Counted from the first letter of the stretch, positions 17,709-26,854 are shown. The stretch: 64,000 nt of DNA from Aurantibacter_A sp039941195 (GCF_039941195.1 NZ_JBDVFA010000106.1:32848-96847); one strand, 5' to 3'. The notes: generated by a model not told the origin, from the sequence alone. Numbers and translations: made by a program.

Positions 17709-19013
17709 ATGAGAACAAAAACGCTTAAAAAGAACAAAATCAATGTTGTAACCCTAGGTTGCTCTAAAAATGTGTACGATTCTGAAGTACTTATGGGGCA
17801 ACTAAAAGCAAATGACAAAGAAGTTGTTCATGAAGAAGAAGGTAATGTAGTGGTCATAAATACTTGTGGATTTATTGCTAATGCAAAGGAAGAAAGTGTT
17901 AATACGATTCTTGAATATGTTCAGAAAAAAGAGGCTGGTGAAGTTGATAAAGTTTTTGTTACTGGGTGTTTAAGTGAGCGATACAAACCGGACCTACAAA
18001 AAGAAATTCCAAATGTTGATGAGTATTTCGGCACTAGTGAATTACCAAATTTGTTAAAAGCATTAGGTGCCGATTATAAACATGAGCTCATTGGCGAACG
18101 TTTAACCACTACCCCAAAAAATTATGCTTATTTAAAAATTGCTGAAGGCTGCGATAGACCTTGCTCCTTTTGTGCTATACCAATAATGCGTGGAAAACAC
18201 AGAAGTACTCCGATAGAAGAATTGGTAACTGAAGCAGGGAAACTAGCTGCAAAAGGTGTTAAAGAATTAATCTTAATCGCACAAGATTTAACCTATTACG
18301 GACTCGATTTATATAAAAAACGGAATCTAGCAGAATTACTAGAAAACCTTGTAAAAGTTGAAGGCATTGAATGGATTCGCCTACATTATGCATTTCCAAC
18401 GGGCTTTCCCATGGAAGTTCTCGAAGTAATGAAACGAGAAGAAAAAGTTTGTAATTATATAGATATTCCTTTGCAGCATATCGCTGATAATATTCTCAAG
18501 AGTATGCGTCGGGGTACAACCAAAGCAAAAACAACTAAACTTCTTCAAGATTTTAGAGTTGCTGTAACTAATATGGCTATTAGAACTACGCTTATTGTGG
18601 GTTACCCTGGAGAAACCGAAGAAGATTTCCAGACCTTAAAAAGTTGGGTGGCAGAAATGAGATTCGAACGCTTAGGTTGCTTTACATATAGTCATGAAGA
18701 AAACACTCATGCTTTTTCATTAGAAGATGATGTTCCTGAAGCCATTAAACAAGATCGCGCAAATGAAATAATGGAATTACAGTCCCAAATTTCATGGGAA
18801 TTAAATCAAGAAAAAATAGGTAAGACCTTCCGATGCATTATCGACCGTAAAGAGGGAAATCACTTTATCGGGCGTACAGAATTTGATTCTCCCGATGTTG
18901 ACAACGAAGTTTTAATTGATGCCACTAAACATTATTTAAAACATGGTGAATTCTATGACATTGAGATTACGGAAGCGGCAGACTTTGATTTATATGGGGA
19001 ACCGAAACCATAA
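17709..19013 (+). CDS. rimO: Ribosomal protein S12 methylthiotransferase RimO
   Basis: This 434-aa radical-SAM enzyme adds a methylthio group to the conserved Asp of S12. The N-terminal UPF0004 domain supplies three cysteines (LGCSKN, INTCGF, TGCLSERY). The radical SAM cluster is CDRPCSFC, and a C-terminal TRAM domain ends the protein. Length and motif order are standard. TATTTTTG upstream is a likely -7 box. Confidence 0.94.
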   Translation: MRTKTLKKNKINVVTLGCSKNVYDSEVLMGQLKANDKEVVHEEEGNVVVINTCGFIANAKEESVNTILEYVQKKEAGEVDKVFVTGCLSERYKPDLQKEIPNVDEYFGTSELPNLLKALGADYKHELIGERLTTTPKNYAYLKIAEGCDRPCSFCAIPIMRGKHRSTPIEELVTEAGKLAAKGVKELILIAQDLTYYGLDLYKKRNLAELLENLVKVEGIEWIRLHYAFPTGFPMEVLEVMKREEKVCNYIDIPLQHIADNILKSMRRGTTKAKTTKLLQDFRVAVTNMAIRTTLIVGYPGETEEDFQTLKSWVAEMRFERLGCFTYSHEENTHAFSLEDDVPEAIKQDRANEIMELQSQISWELNQEKIGKTFRCIIDRKEGNHFIGRTEFDSPDVDNEVLIDATKHYLKHGEFYDIEITEAADFDLYGEPKP

Positions 19014-19136
19014 CGAAACATCCCTACTACATACTAAATAGAGAAATATAGCCCTTGTAATGGCTTAAATAGAAAATAGACATTATACGTATTAATTCGT
19101 TATTTTAGAGGGGTTCAACTAAACTTTAAAACTAAC

Positions 19137-20141
19137 ATGTCTTTCGCTAAAATTTTCTATCACCTCGCACTACCTGGTTTTTTTATTTTGCATTGTCAAG
19201 CTCAGCATAATTTTAAAATTGAAATTCTTGATAATACTGCACTTAGTTTAATAGATGCCAATGCTGAAATAAAAGTTATCGGCGAAGGCTTTAATTGGAC
19301 TGAGGGAACGCTTTACATCGAAGAAGGAGATTATCTTCTTTTTTCTGATATACCGAGTAACACCGTTTATAAAATAGATGCTAAAGGTGACAAATCGGTA
19401 TTTTTACAACCATCTGGTTACTTAGGTCAAAATTCATACGGAGACGAACCGGGTTCCAATGGACTTTTACTTAATGAAAATAGAGAATTAATCTTATTAC
19501 AACATGGTGAACGTCAAGTTGTAAAAATGAAAAGTGATTTAAATAATCCGAAGGCTGAATACACCGTTATAACCAATAACTATAAAGGTAAGCGCTTTAA
19601 CAGCCCTAATGACGGCGTGTTTGATCGAGCTGGAAATTTGTATTTTACAGACCCTCCTTACGGACTGCCTAAAAAAATGGAAGATCCTGCAAAAGAATTA
19701 GATTTTCAAGGAGTATATTGTTTGTTACATTCTGGTGAATTATTATTGCTTGATAAATTATCGCGTCCTAACGGAATAACATTATCCCCTGACGAATCAA
19801 AATTATATGTTGCAGTTTCAGATCCTGAACATGCTGTTTGGTACCAATATGATGTAACAGACATTGGCACTGTTGCGAATAAAAAATTATTATATGATGT
19901 TACTCACTTAATAGGTAAAGAAGGACAACAAGGACTCCCTGATGGTATGAAAACCCATAGTTCAGGAAATCTTTTTGCAACTGGCCCTGGTGGGGTTTTT
20001 ATTATAAATCCTAAAGGCAAACCTATTGCACGAATACATACTGGACAGGCAACAGCTAACTGTGCTTTTTCTTCGGATGAAAAACGTCTCTTCTTAGCAG
20101 CCGATGACTATGTTCTAGAAGTTACCCTTAAACAATTTTAA
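19137..20141 (+). CDS. SMP-30/gluconolactonase family secreted protein
   Basis: This 334-aa six-bladed propeller protein has a signal peptide (to HCQAQ). Family segments include GFNWTEGTLY, FNSPNDGVFDRAGNLYFTDP, SRPNGITLSPDE and GLPDGMKTH, which hold the metal-binding residues of SMP-30 lactonases. It probably hydrolyses a sugar lactone or related ester in the periplasm. It ends convergently with a deacetylase gene. Confidence 0.86.
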   Translation: MSFAKIFYHLALPGFFILHCQAQHNFKIEILDNTALSLIDANAEIKVIGEGFNWTEGTLYIEEGDYLLFSDIPSNTVYKIDAKGDKSVFLQPSGYLGQNSYGDEPGSNGLLLNENRELILLQHGERQVVKMKSDLNNPKAEYTVITNNYKGKRFNSPNDGVFDRAGNLYFTDPPYGLPKKMEDPAKELDFQGVYCLLHSGELLLLDKLSRPNGITLSPDESKLYVAVSDPEHAVWYQYDVTDIGTVANKKLLYDVTHLIGKEGQQGLPDGMKTHSSGNLFATGPGGVFIINPKGKPIARIHTGQATANCAFSSDEKRLFLAADDYVLEVTLKQF

Positions 20142-20161
20142 AATTATTTCTTGATTAACTA

Positions 20162-20953
20162 CTATTGTCTTTGCTCCTGTATATACGAGGTTATTTCACC
20201 AACGGGCGCTGTCCATATTTCATTTTTTGAATCTTTGAGATAAGGCAACAACTTTTTAAGCATCGCAACTTCCGTTGTTTGAATGTTTTTATCGCCAATA
20301 TCATGACCAGCAAGCACCAACCACAAATTGTTGGCCTTAGCATGATTGATTAATTCCATAATTTCGTCGAAGCTCTTTCCATCCATTTCTACTCCTGTAA
20401 GTTGGGACAAATCACAAAAAGCAGGATCATTCGGCACTTCGTCTAGCCAAGTTCTACCTGAACTAAATTGTTTTGCTACAACGGGCACATAACTCATGGT
20501 TTCTTCCCCCCTACCCACAAAAGTTTGTCCACATGGGTATGCAAAAACACTTGGTGCTACTCCGAGCATCTCTTCAACTTTTTTATTCGCTGCTTTCAAC
20601 TCCTTATCCATTTGATCAATATTATATCCTTCTAAAGCTTCATTCCTTGCCCATAAAAAATTACCCGAGCATGGATGATTAAGCGAATGATTTCCTATTT
20701 CATGACCATTTTTAGCAGCCTGCTTCCATTTATCAATTTCCTCAACCATTAAAGAAGGCACCACATAAAAAGTAGCTTTTATACCATATTCATCCAATAT
20801 TGGAGTTCCGGTAACAACCTGACTACTTCGACCATCATCCCAAGTTAAACTGATAGCCATTTTAGTATCTTCTGGCCAATTAAAAGAATCGGTTTCTTGG
20901 GCTAAGAAATAATTAGAACATAGTGTTAGGAGCAGCAGAATGTAAGATTTCAT
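20162..20953 (-). CDS. Polysaccharide deacetylase family protein
   Basis: This 263-aa exported protein (signal peptide to FLAQ) has a NodB fold. The catalytic Asp pair lies in LTWDDGR, the metal-binding HxxxH in NHSLNHP, and a further active-site segment in VFAYPCGQ. It should remove acetyl groups from an N- or O-acetylated carbohydrate outside the cytoplasm. It has no carbohydrate-gene neighbours. Confidence 0.87.
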   Translation of the reverse strand: MKSYILLLLTLCSNYFLAQETDSFNWPEDTKMAISLTWDDGRSSQVVTGTPILDEYGIKATFYVVPSLMVEEIDKWKQAAKNGHEIGNHSLNHPCSGNFLWARNEALEGYNIDQMDKELKAANKKVEEMLGVAPSVFAYPCGQTFVGRGEETMSYVPVVAKQFSSGRTWLDEVPNDPAFCDLSQLTGVEMDGKSFDEIMELINHAKANNLWLVLAGHDIGDKNIQTTEVAMLKKLLPYLKDSKNEIWTAPVGEITSYIQEQRQ

Positions 20954-21078
20954 ATTTGTTTTTTTATAGTTATGTGTTGTTAATTGATTAAATAGAAATT
21001 AACTTAACTAATATAAATTATATATTAATAGATTACGAATATACCATTGCAATTGAACAAATTGTTTTGTGAAAAAAG

Positions 21079-21120
21079 AAAGCCCCGCAACCTATTCTTA
21101 ATAAATTTGTTCGGGACTTT
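21079..21120 (-). terminator. Hairpin downstream of ssb
   Basis: AAAGCCCCG and CGGGACTTT form a 9-bp stem with one mismatch and a long loop, beginning about 20 bp past the ssb stop on the minus strand, with T-rich sequence after it. Its placement fits ssb termination. Confidence 0.5.
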
Positions 21121-21138
21121 AAAAAATTAATTAATAGG

Positions 21139-21471
21139 TTACTTGCCTAACATTAATAGCTCATTACATTTTATTTCGGTGATGTATCTTTTCTCACCTT
21201 CTTTAGATTCATAAGACCTATGTGTTAACTTTCCTTCTACTGCTACTTGTTTACCCTTAACTAAATAGTTCTCTACTATCTCCGCAGTTTTGCCCCAAGC
21301 AACCACATTATGCCATTGGGTATCCTCTACTTTTTCGCCTTGTGCATTTTTATAAGAATCACTTGTGGCTACCGAAAATTTAGCGAGTTTCGTTCCGCTT
21401 GATAAGTTTACTATTTCTGGGTCTTGCCCTAGATGTCCAATCAACTGTACTGAATTTTTAAGTGCGTTCAT
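21139..21471 (-). CDS. ssb: Single-stranded DNA-binding protein, short form
   Basis: This 110-aa OB-fold SSB begins MNALKNSVQLIGHLGQDPE and has the WHNVVAWGKTAEIVENYL core and YITEIKCNELLML. It ends right after the OB fold and lacks the usual acidic tail with DDDIPF-type tip that recruits partner proteins, so it is probably a second or specialised SSB. Upstream, a minus-strand TATGTTTG at 21539-21546 is a possible -7 box. Confidence 0.9.
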   Translation of the reverse strand: MNALKNSVQLIGHLGQDPEIVNLSSGTKLAKFSVATSDSYKNAQGEKVEDTQWHNVVAWGKTAEIVENYLVKGKQVAVEGKLTHRSYESKEGEKRYITEIKCNELLMLGK

Positions 21472-21701
21472 AATATTAGATTTAATGTTAAACAGTTAAT
21501 ACAACCAAGCCTCCTTGACTTGACACTGCAAACATATAACCATCAAATACTGTTATTCGGTTGTGAAATAATTACTTTCGTTTGTAAACGTTTGTAAACA
21601 TTATAAAATGTATTTAATTCTCATTATTAGTAATTTGAAATAGTTTATACTTTTAATAAATTCAACGTAAATTTATATATGAAAACGTTTAGTTTGGCAA
21701 A

Positions 21702-22910
21702 ATGAATAAATTAACAGTAGTCACTTTACACCTTATTCTTTCGCTATTATTTATTAAATCATTAAAAAGTCAATCTATATCTTTCGCGCAACCCATTGAT
21801 ATTAGCAATGGTGCTATTTCCGGTGTAAGTGCTTTAGACGTAGCAGATTTTAACAATGATGGACTTAATGATGTGGCTGTACTCGAAGGAGGCGTTCACG
21901 CAGAGGGTCGTTTTACCTTAGCATGGTTCGAACAAACCCAATCAAAGAGTTGGATTAGACACGATTTCAATATTCCGATTCAATTTGATGATTTTATCGG
22001 TTCTGCGAAATGTGGCGATGTAGATAATGATGGTGATATGGATTTAATATTTAGTAATGATGGACATGCTACTGGACCAGTAAATATATACCATCTTGAA
22101 AATCCAGGTGAACTTAAAATTAATGAACCTTGGAACTATAAATTAATTTCAAGCATAGAAGGTTTTCATGCTAATGATATGCGTTTGGCTGATATGGATA
22201 GTGATGGTAAGCTAGATGTAATTGTACGCCATAAAAATCCTGAAGCAGTAAAAATTATATTTCAAAACAAAAATAATAATTGGACCACAATTACGGCTTA
22301 TGAAGGGCAAGCCGGCGAAGGTTTAGCCGTTGGTAATATTAATAATGATGAAATCATGGATATTTCTATGACCGGACATTGGCTTAAGGCTCCAAAAAAT
22401 CCGAGAAAAGAAGCATATATCCGATTTACTATTGAATCACATTTTAAGGAAGTAAATAAAGCCACTAAAGAAGAACTTGGTGATATTAATAATGATGGCA
22501 GATTGGATGTTTTGCTCTCCCCTGCTGAGCATTTTAAAAAATATGGCGGTGATAATTACGACTTAGCTTGGTATGAAGGTCCAACAAATCTAGAAGAGTC
22601 CGATAAATGGAAAAAACACATTATAAAAAGCGATTACAACAAAGCCCATTGTGCTAAACTTGCAGACTTTGATAACGACGGTGATTTGGACATTCTTACG
22701 GCTATTGCTTGGGACAATCGAGAAATAATAATCTATATAAATGAAAAAGGTGAATTTAAAAATTCAGTTCAAATTGCAAATGGAAAAGGAATTTACTCTG
22801 GTGCTGTAGCAGATATGGATGGAGATGGCGATTTGGATGTTATTGGTGAAGATAAATATTCAAGTGATTCGAAACCTTATTATTTTGAAAATCTACTTAT
22901 AAAACAATAG
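21702..22910 (+). CDS. FG-GAP/VCBS repeat secreted protein
   Basis: This 402-aa exported protein has seven calcium-loop motifs of the form DxNxDGxxD (for example DFNNDGLNDVAV, DVDNDGDMDLIF, DINNDGRLDVLL, DMDGDGDLDVIG) spread over the chain, as in integrin-like seven-bladed propellers. It probably binds a surface glycan or protein, or acts in polysaccharide use. There is no sorting domain at the C-terminus. It is monocistronic. Confidence 0.84.
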   Translation: MNKLTVVTLHLILSLLFIKSLKSQSISFAQPIDISNGAISGVSALDVADFNNDGLNDVAVLEGGVHAEGRFTLAWFEQTQSKSWIRHDFNIPIQFDDFIGSAKCGDVDNDGDMDLIFSNDGHATGPVNIYHLENPGELKINEPWNYKLISSIEGFHANDMRLADMDSDGKLDVIVRHKNPEAVKIIFQNKNNNWTTITAYEGQAGEGLAVGNINNDEIMDISMTGHWLKAPKNPRKEAYIRFTIESHFKEVNKATKEELGDINNDGRLDVLLSPAEHFKKYGGDNYDLAWYEGPTNLEESDKWKKHIIKSDYNKAHCAKLADFDNDGDLDILTAIAWDNREIIIYINEKGEFKNSVQIANGKGIYSGAVADMDGDGDLDVIGEDKYSSDSKPYYFENLLIKQ

Positions 22911-23143
22911 ACACCTAAAAAAATTAATACACCTCCACATAAGACATAATCTCATTATAAATTTTAAAAACTTTTTTTAATGTAATTTAGTGGACTTCTA
23001 ACCTGCTAAAAACACCAAAAATTCCACAATTAAAAAGCAATACGCTTATAAATCCAGCACGTAGCCCGATATTCTATGGTTATGTTATTTTAGTAATTGG
23101 TACTATAGGTATTTATTGTAGCATTCCAGGACAAACTATTGGA

Positions 23144-24325
23144 GTGTCTGTATTTACAGATCCCGTAAAAGACGCTCTAGGCCTCACAAGAAACCAATTT
23201 AGTAATGCCTATATGATTGGGACCATTGCAAGTTCATTACTAATAGGTCGCGCTGGTGTATGGTTTGATAAATACGGAGCAAGATTGGTTGCTTTTTTTG
23301 CTGCAATAGTTCTAGCTACAGCCCTCTTCTTATGCTCATGGTCTGTACGTATGAGCATATTCGTGAAAGAATTATTGAACCAAGACACCTGGCTTGTTCC
23401 TTTTACGATAATGACGTTACTTTTCTTTTTACTACGATTTGCAGGTCAGGGAGTATTAACAATGGCCTCCCGAAATGTAATTATGATATGGTTTGACAAA
23501 AATAGAGGAAAGGTTAATTCTTTTAGTAGCGTTGCCATTTCCTTTGGATTTTCATCCTCACCTTTATGGATAAATTACCTTATCGAAAATAATAGTTGGC
23601 AAAACGCATGGCAATTTCTTGGTTATGGCTTATTGGGCGCTAGCGTGCTAATTTATATATTCTTTAAAAATAAACCAGAAGAATTTGGACTACTACCAGA
23701 TGGAGCAAAAGAAATTTCGGCGACTAACGAAAAGACTACTATCGCGCACAAACAATTTAGTTTAAAAGAAGCAACGGCCACCCGTGCATTTTGGATGTAT
23801 GCGCTTATGCTATCGTTTAATAGTTTTTTTGTAACCGGTTTAACTTTTCATATTGTTTCTATTTTTAAAAGTGAAGGATTCCCTAAGGAGGAAGCTATAG
23901 CTATTTTTTTACCGGCATCAGTCGTTGCAGTATCAATTTCCACCATTGCGAATTTCTTGAGTGATTATTTACAATTACGCCTATACTTATACTTAATGAT
24001 AAGTGGGGGCATAATTGCTTCCATAGGATTTCTATACCTACCTACTACACTAGGTATTCCTTTATTAATAATAGGATTTGGAATGATGAGTGGTTTTTTT
24101 GCCGTACTCAATACAATTGTATGGCCTAGATTTTACGGAAGAAATAACTTAGGAGCAATTACCGGTAAAGTAATGTCATTCTTGATTCTTGCAAGTGCTT
24201 TAGCACCTAGTATTTTTAGCCTCTGCTTTAGCACTTTTGGTTCCTATCAATTTTTGGGTTGGCTCGGTCTTGCTTTTCTAGTTTTTTTAGTTCTAGGGTC
24301 TTTAAAGGCACGAAATCCGCAATAA
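23144..24325 (+). CDS. MFS transporter, 5' end uncertain
   Basis: This major facilitator protein has about 12 membrane segments and an OFA/nitrate-like arrangement. GTG at 23144 is the first usable start codon, but in-frame codons from 22991 encode the expected earlier residues (SPIFYGYVILVIGTIGIYC, helix 1). No ATG, GTG or TTG lies between the upstream TAG (22988) and 23144; only CTG or ATT codons do. Either a rare start is used or the 5' end is damaged. Substrate is unknown. Confidence 0.78.
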   Translation: MSVFTDPVKDALGLTRNQFSNAYMIGTIASSLLIGRAGVWFDKYGARLVAFFAAIVLATALFLCSWSVRMSIFVKELLNQDTWLVPFTIMTLLFFLLRFAGQGVLTMASRNVIMIWFDKNRGKVNSFSSVAISFGFSSSPLWINYLIENNSWQNAWQFLGYGLLGASVLIYIFFKNKPEEFGLLPDGAKEISATNEKTTIAHKQFSLKEATATRAFWMYALMLSFNSFFVTGLTFHIVSIFKSEGFPKEEAIAIFLPASVVAVSISTIANFLSDYLQLRLYLYLMISGGIIASIGFLYLPTTLGIPLLIIGFGMMSGFFAVLNTIVWPRFYGRNNLGAITGKVMSFLILASALAPSIFSLCFSTFGSYQFLGWLGLAFLVFLVLGSLKARNPQ

Positions 24326-24417
24326 AGTGCAGGTGTGATTCATATCATAAATATAGTTTAAAGTATATTGCAAGAGCATCTAACAATTCCAACAATAGCC
24401 ATTACAACACACGCCGT

Positions 24418-24837
24418 ATGAAACTTATTATTGATCCAAGAGTTAAAGCAGTTTTTGAAAGCTATCCAGATTATGCTCAGCCAAAATTAAATCGAATTCG
24501 AGAATTAATTTTAGCAACCGCCTCTGAAATGGAAAACCTTCAATCGCTTGAAGAAACATTAAAGTGGGGCGAACCAAGCTATCTAACGAAACATGGTAGC
24601 ACTATTCGTATGGACTGGAAAGCTAAAATTCCGGATCAATATGCAGTATATTTTAAATGCACATCTAAGCTTGTTCCAACATTTAAAACACTATATAATG
24701 ACATCTTTTATTTTGAAGGTGATAGAGCGATAGTCTTTAAAATGAATGACGAGGTGCCTGAAAAAGAATTGAAAAATTGTATCACTATGGCCTTAACATA
24801 CCATAAAATAAAACAATTACCATTACTCGGAGCCTAA
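24418..24837 (+). CDS. DUF1801 domain-containing protein
   Basis: This 139-aa protein starts at ATG 24418; a longer reading frame would overlap the transporter and has no family match. The DUF1801 (YdhG-like) core is visible as ETLKWGEPSYLTKHGSTIRM and a C-terminal ELKNCITMALTYHKIK. The family fold is small alpha/beta and its function is unresolved. It is probably transcribed on its own, about 90 bp after the MFS gene. Confidence 0.8.
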   Translation: MKLIIDPRVKAVFESYPDYAQPKLNRIRELILATASEMENLQSLEETLKWGEPSYLTKHGSTIRMDWKAKIPDQYAVYFKCTSKLVPTFKTLYNDIFYFEGDRAIVFKMNDEVPEKELKNCITMALTYHKIKQLPLLGA

Positions 24838-24897
24838 CAATTGTATTGACTTAAAAAAATTCTTGTAAATTTAATTGGACTAAATCACAATTAGATT

Positions 24898-25134
24898 ATG
24901 AAAACTATGACTTGCAAACAATTAGGAGGTGCTTGCGAAATGGAATTTAAAGCCAATACCTTTGAAGAAATTGCTGAATTGAGTAAAAATCATGGCACTA
25001 AAATGTTTCAAGCTGGTGACACTGCTCATCTGGCAGCAATGGGCGCCATGAAAGATTTAATGCAAAAACCTGGTGCTATTCAGAAATGGTTTATGGGTAA
25101 AAAAGCTGAATTTGATGCACTATCAGATGACTAA
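24898..25134 (+). CDS. DUF1059-like small protein
   Basis: This 78-aa protein starts MKTMTCKQLGGACEMEF, with two cysteines, then NTFEEIAELSKNHGTKMF, a pattern seen in DUF1059-type proteins. Function is unknown. It ends 20 bp before the convergent pyrophosphohydrolase gene. Confidence 0.72.
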   Translation: MKTMTCKQLGGACEMEFKANTFEEIAELSKNHGTKMFQAGDTAHLAAMGAMKDLMQKPGAIQKWFMGKKAEFDALSDD

Positions 25135-25153
25135 CTCAATTATTGCTTCTCAA

Positions 25154-25540
25154 TTATTTTTCTAAAATGGCTTGAATATTGGGCTTAAAATAATTTGGAC
25201 CTTTTAACACTTTACCATCTTCTCGATAAATTGGTTTTCCATCAGCACCCAACTTACTCATATTACTTCTTTGAATTTCTTCGAATACCTCTTCTATTTT
25301 ATGTTGCATGCCATGTTCAAGTATAGTTCCGCATAGAATATATAACATATCACCAAGTGCATCCGCAACTTCCACCATGTCATTATTTTGTGCTGCCTCT
25401 AAATACTCTTTATTCTCTTCATCCATCAAATTAAAACGAAGCATTGTTTTGGATGCTCCCAAATCAGCCTTTTGCTCATTTGACACTCCTAAACCGAAAG
25501 ATTTATGAAACAATTCTACGGCGGCAATTTTACTTTTCAT
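25154..25540 (-). CDS. MazG/PRA-PH-like nucleoside triphosphate pyrophosphohydrolase
   Basis: This 128-aa all-alpha NTP-PPase has the metal-binding pattern EENKEYLEA (ExxE) and VADALGDMLYILCG (ExxD-type helix). A C-terminal GKPIYREDGKVLKGPNYF extension is seen in the phage/bacterial HAD-linked group of these enzymes. It probably cleans up modified dNTPs. It is monocistronic. Confidence 0.8.
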   Translation of the reverse strand: MKSKIAAVELFHKSFGLGVSNEQKADLGASKTMLRFNLMDEENKEYLEAAQNNDMVEVADALGDMLYILCGTILEHGMQHKIEEVFEEIQRSNMSKLGADGKPIYREDGKVLKGPNYFKPNIQAILEK

Positions 25541-25581
25541 ATTCCTAGTTTTTGAATTAGCTTTGCGTAAAAATATGGAAT

Positions 25582-25767
25582 ATGTTCAGCACAGGACAAA
25601 TCATTTTTGCAATACTTTTTATTATTGTTTTCGCAATTGCACTTGGTTACGCATATAAGGGTGATAGAAAGTTGCATACCAAAAATTACAAGGGAGTAAA
25701 GTGGATTGCCATTGCCTTTATTCTCTTTATTTGCACGCTTTACGCCCTAAAACATGTATTACGTTAA
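25582..25767 (+). CDS. Small two-helix membrane protein
   Basis: This 61-aa product has two hydrophobic helices (about residues 5-25 and 42-60) joined by the basic linker KGDRKLHTKNYKGVK. Its start is about 42 bp from that of the divergent pyrophosphohydrolase gene. The family is common in flavobacteria as a hypothetical protein; no function can be proposed. Confidence 0.6.
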   Translation: MFSTGQIIFAILFIIVFAIALGYAYKGDRKLHTKNYKGVKWIAIAFILFICTLYALKHVLR

Positions 25768-25891
25768 AATTTCACAACGTCTCTTTATTCCTACACCACA
25801 GAAAATGAGCATTTCACAACAATTCCATTTTATAGCCCTAATACCATACGAAAACATCCTAATTTTACGTTAAATTAGTAAAGGGCGAACA

Positions 25892-26062
25892 ATGATTACT
25901 TTCTTTAGCATATTATTAGTACTAATCGCTATCAATGCGATTTTAATGATTTTTAGTTTAAACAGTGTAGATACTGCGGAGAAAAAACCTGAAAAGGATA
26001 TTATAAACAACGTTATCTCAAAAGCGTACCGCGTAAATTTCACTTCTTCAAACGAAGCTTAA
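25892..26062 (+). CDS. Short single-helix membrane protein
   Basis: ATG at 25892 opens a 56-aa frame with one N-terminal membrane helix (MITFFSILLVLIAINAILM) and a short charged tail ending TSSNEA. Codon use looks like the neighbours and the frame has a natural stop before crcB. I do not recognise it. Confidence 0.5.
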   Translation: MITFFSILLVLIAINAILMIFSLNSVDTAEKKPEKDIINNVISKAYRVNFTSSNEA

Positions 26063-26156
26063 GACTTATAGAGCACATATTAATTTCCTCATTTTGTGTA
26101 CTACAATCAAAAGTTCACAGCAACACTTTTATATTTAAATATTGTATTTTTCGCAA

Positions 26157-26528
26157 ATGAAACAACTACTTCTTGTTTTTTTAGGCGGAGGCTTAGGTAG
26201 TGCATTGCGTTATGCAATTGCAAAATCATTCAACGGTTATTTCCAACATTTTTATTTAGGAACCTTTTTAGTGAATATAATAGGTTGCCTAATAATTGGA
26301 TTTATACTGGGGCTTTCTGCTAAAAACAATTATGTTAATGAAAATTACACCCTATTACTAGCCACCGGATTTTGCGGAGGATTTACAACATTCTCCTCTT
26401 TCGCTTTTGAAAAGCATACATTAATAAGTGCTGGTGAATATTTAAACTTTTCTATTTATACCATATCCAGTATTGTTGTCGGCATTCTAGCCGTTGTACT
26501 AGGTTTATGGTTATCTAAATTAACATAA
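26157..26528 (+). CDS. crcB: Fluoride ion channel CrcB/Fluc
   Basis: This Fluc fluoride channel subunit of 123 aa has four membrane helices. GGGLGSALRY in helix 1 and GFCGGFTTFSSFAFE in helix 3 are the conserved Na+-binding and pore motifs. I use ATG 26157 rather than an upstream TTG because KQLLLVFLGGGLGS is the usual N-terminus. It exports fluoride. No fluoride riboswitch was recognised upstream. Confidence 0.9.
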   Translation: MKQLLLVFLGGGLGSALRYAIAKSFNGYFQHFYLGTFLVNIIGCLIIGFILGLSAKNNYVNENYTLLLATGFCGGFTTFSSFAFEKHTLISAGEYLNFSIYTISSIVVGILAVVLGLWLSKLT

Positions 26529-26689
26529 ACTGTTGATCTTAAAATATTTGGATATATCAGTAGCTAAAGCTAGTTATATCAGCCTATTTCCTCTTTAACT
26601 TCAAAAAAGAGTCCTTGATTCCTAAATTTTTGCATTTCCTTAACTACCCCAATTTCGATATTTAAGATAATTTGAATTTTTTAAGACAC

Positions 26690-26707
26690 ACCCCTTAATT
26701 TTTTGGG
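26690..26707 (+). promoter_or_regulatory. Dyad A upstream of glnB (ACCC-N11-GGG)
   Basis: ACCC at 26690-26693 and GGG at 26705-26707 flank an 11-bp A/T-rich spacer. The same dyad recurs 53 bp downstream, and as a pair 52 bp apart before the glutamine synthetase genes. It is interpreted as the distal operator of an unidentified nitrogen regulator, centred about 93 bp upstream of the inferred start of transcription. Confidence 0.55.
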
Positions 26708-26742
26708 GGGTATAATGAGATAATCATAAAAGTTACTCAAAT

Positions 26743-26786
26743 ACCCTTCATTTTTTAGGGTTATTTATACAAATCATACATATTTG
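26743..26786 (+). promoter_or_regulatory. Dyad B and -7 box of glnB-amtB
   Basis: ACCC (26743-26746), 11 bp, GGG (26758-26760) forms the second dyad. CATATTTG (26779-26786) matches TAnnTTTG in seven of eight positions and starts 36 bp after the dyad. No TTG is at the -33 place; the dyad covers that region, as expected for an activator-dependent promoter. Confidence 0.55.
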
Positions 26787-26854
26787 CCACGAAATAACTG
26801 TTTATTTAACCAATGTGGCCATTAAAATGGTCCTTTAAAAACCTTTACTAGAAA

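Noticed and set aside
17564..17818. Longer start for the serine hydrolase
   Set aside because: It would overlap rimO; the lipoprotein signal starting at 17563 is a better N-terminus.
24259..24417. Longer start for the DUF1801 protein
   Set aside because: The extra residues overlap the MFS gene and do not resemble the family; ATG 24418 fits the domain.
26690..26760. ACCC/GGG dyads as intrinsic terminators
   Set aside because: They lie upstream of promoters, have no following T-run after the GGG arm, and keep exact spacing at two loci, which fits operators better.
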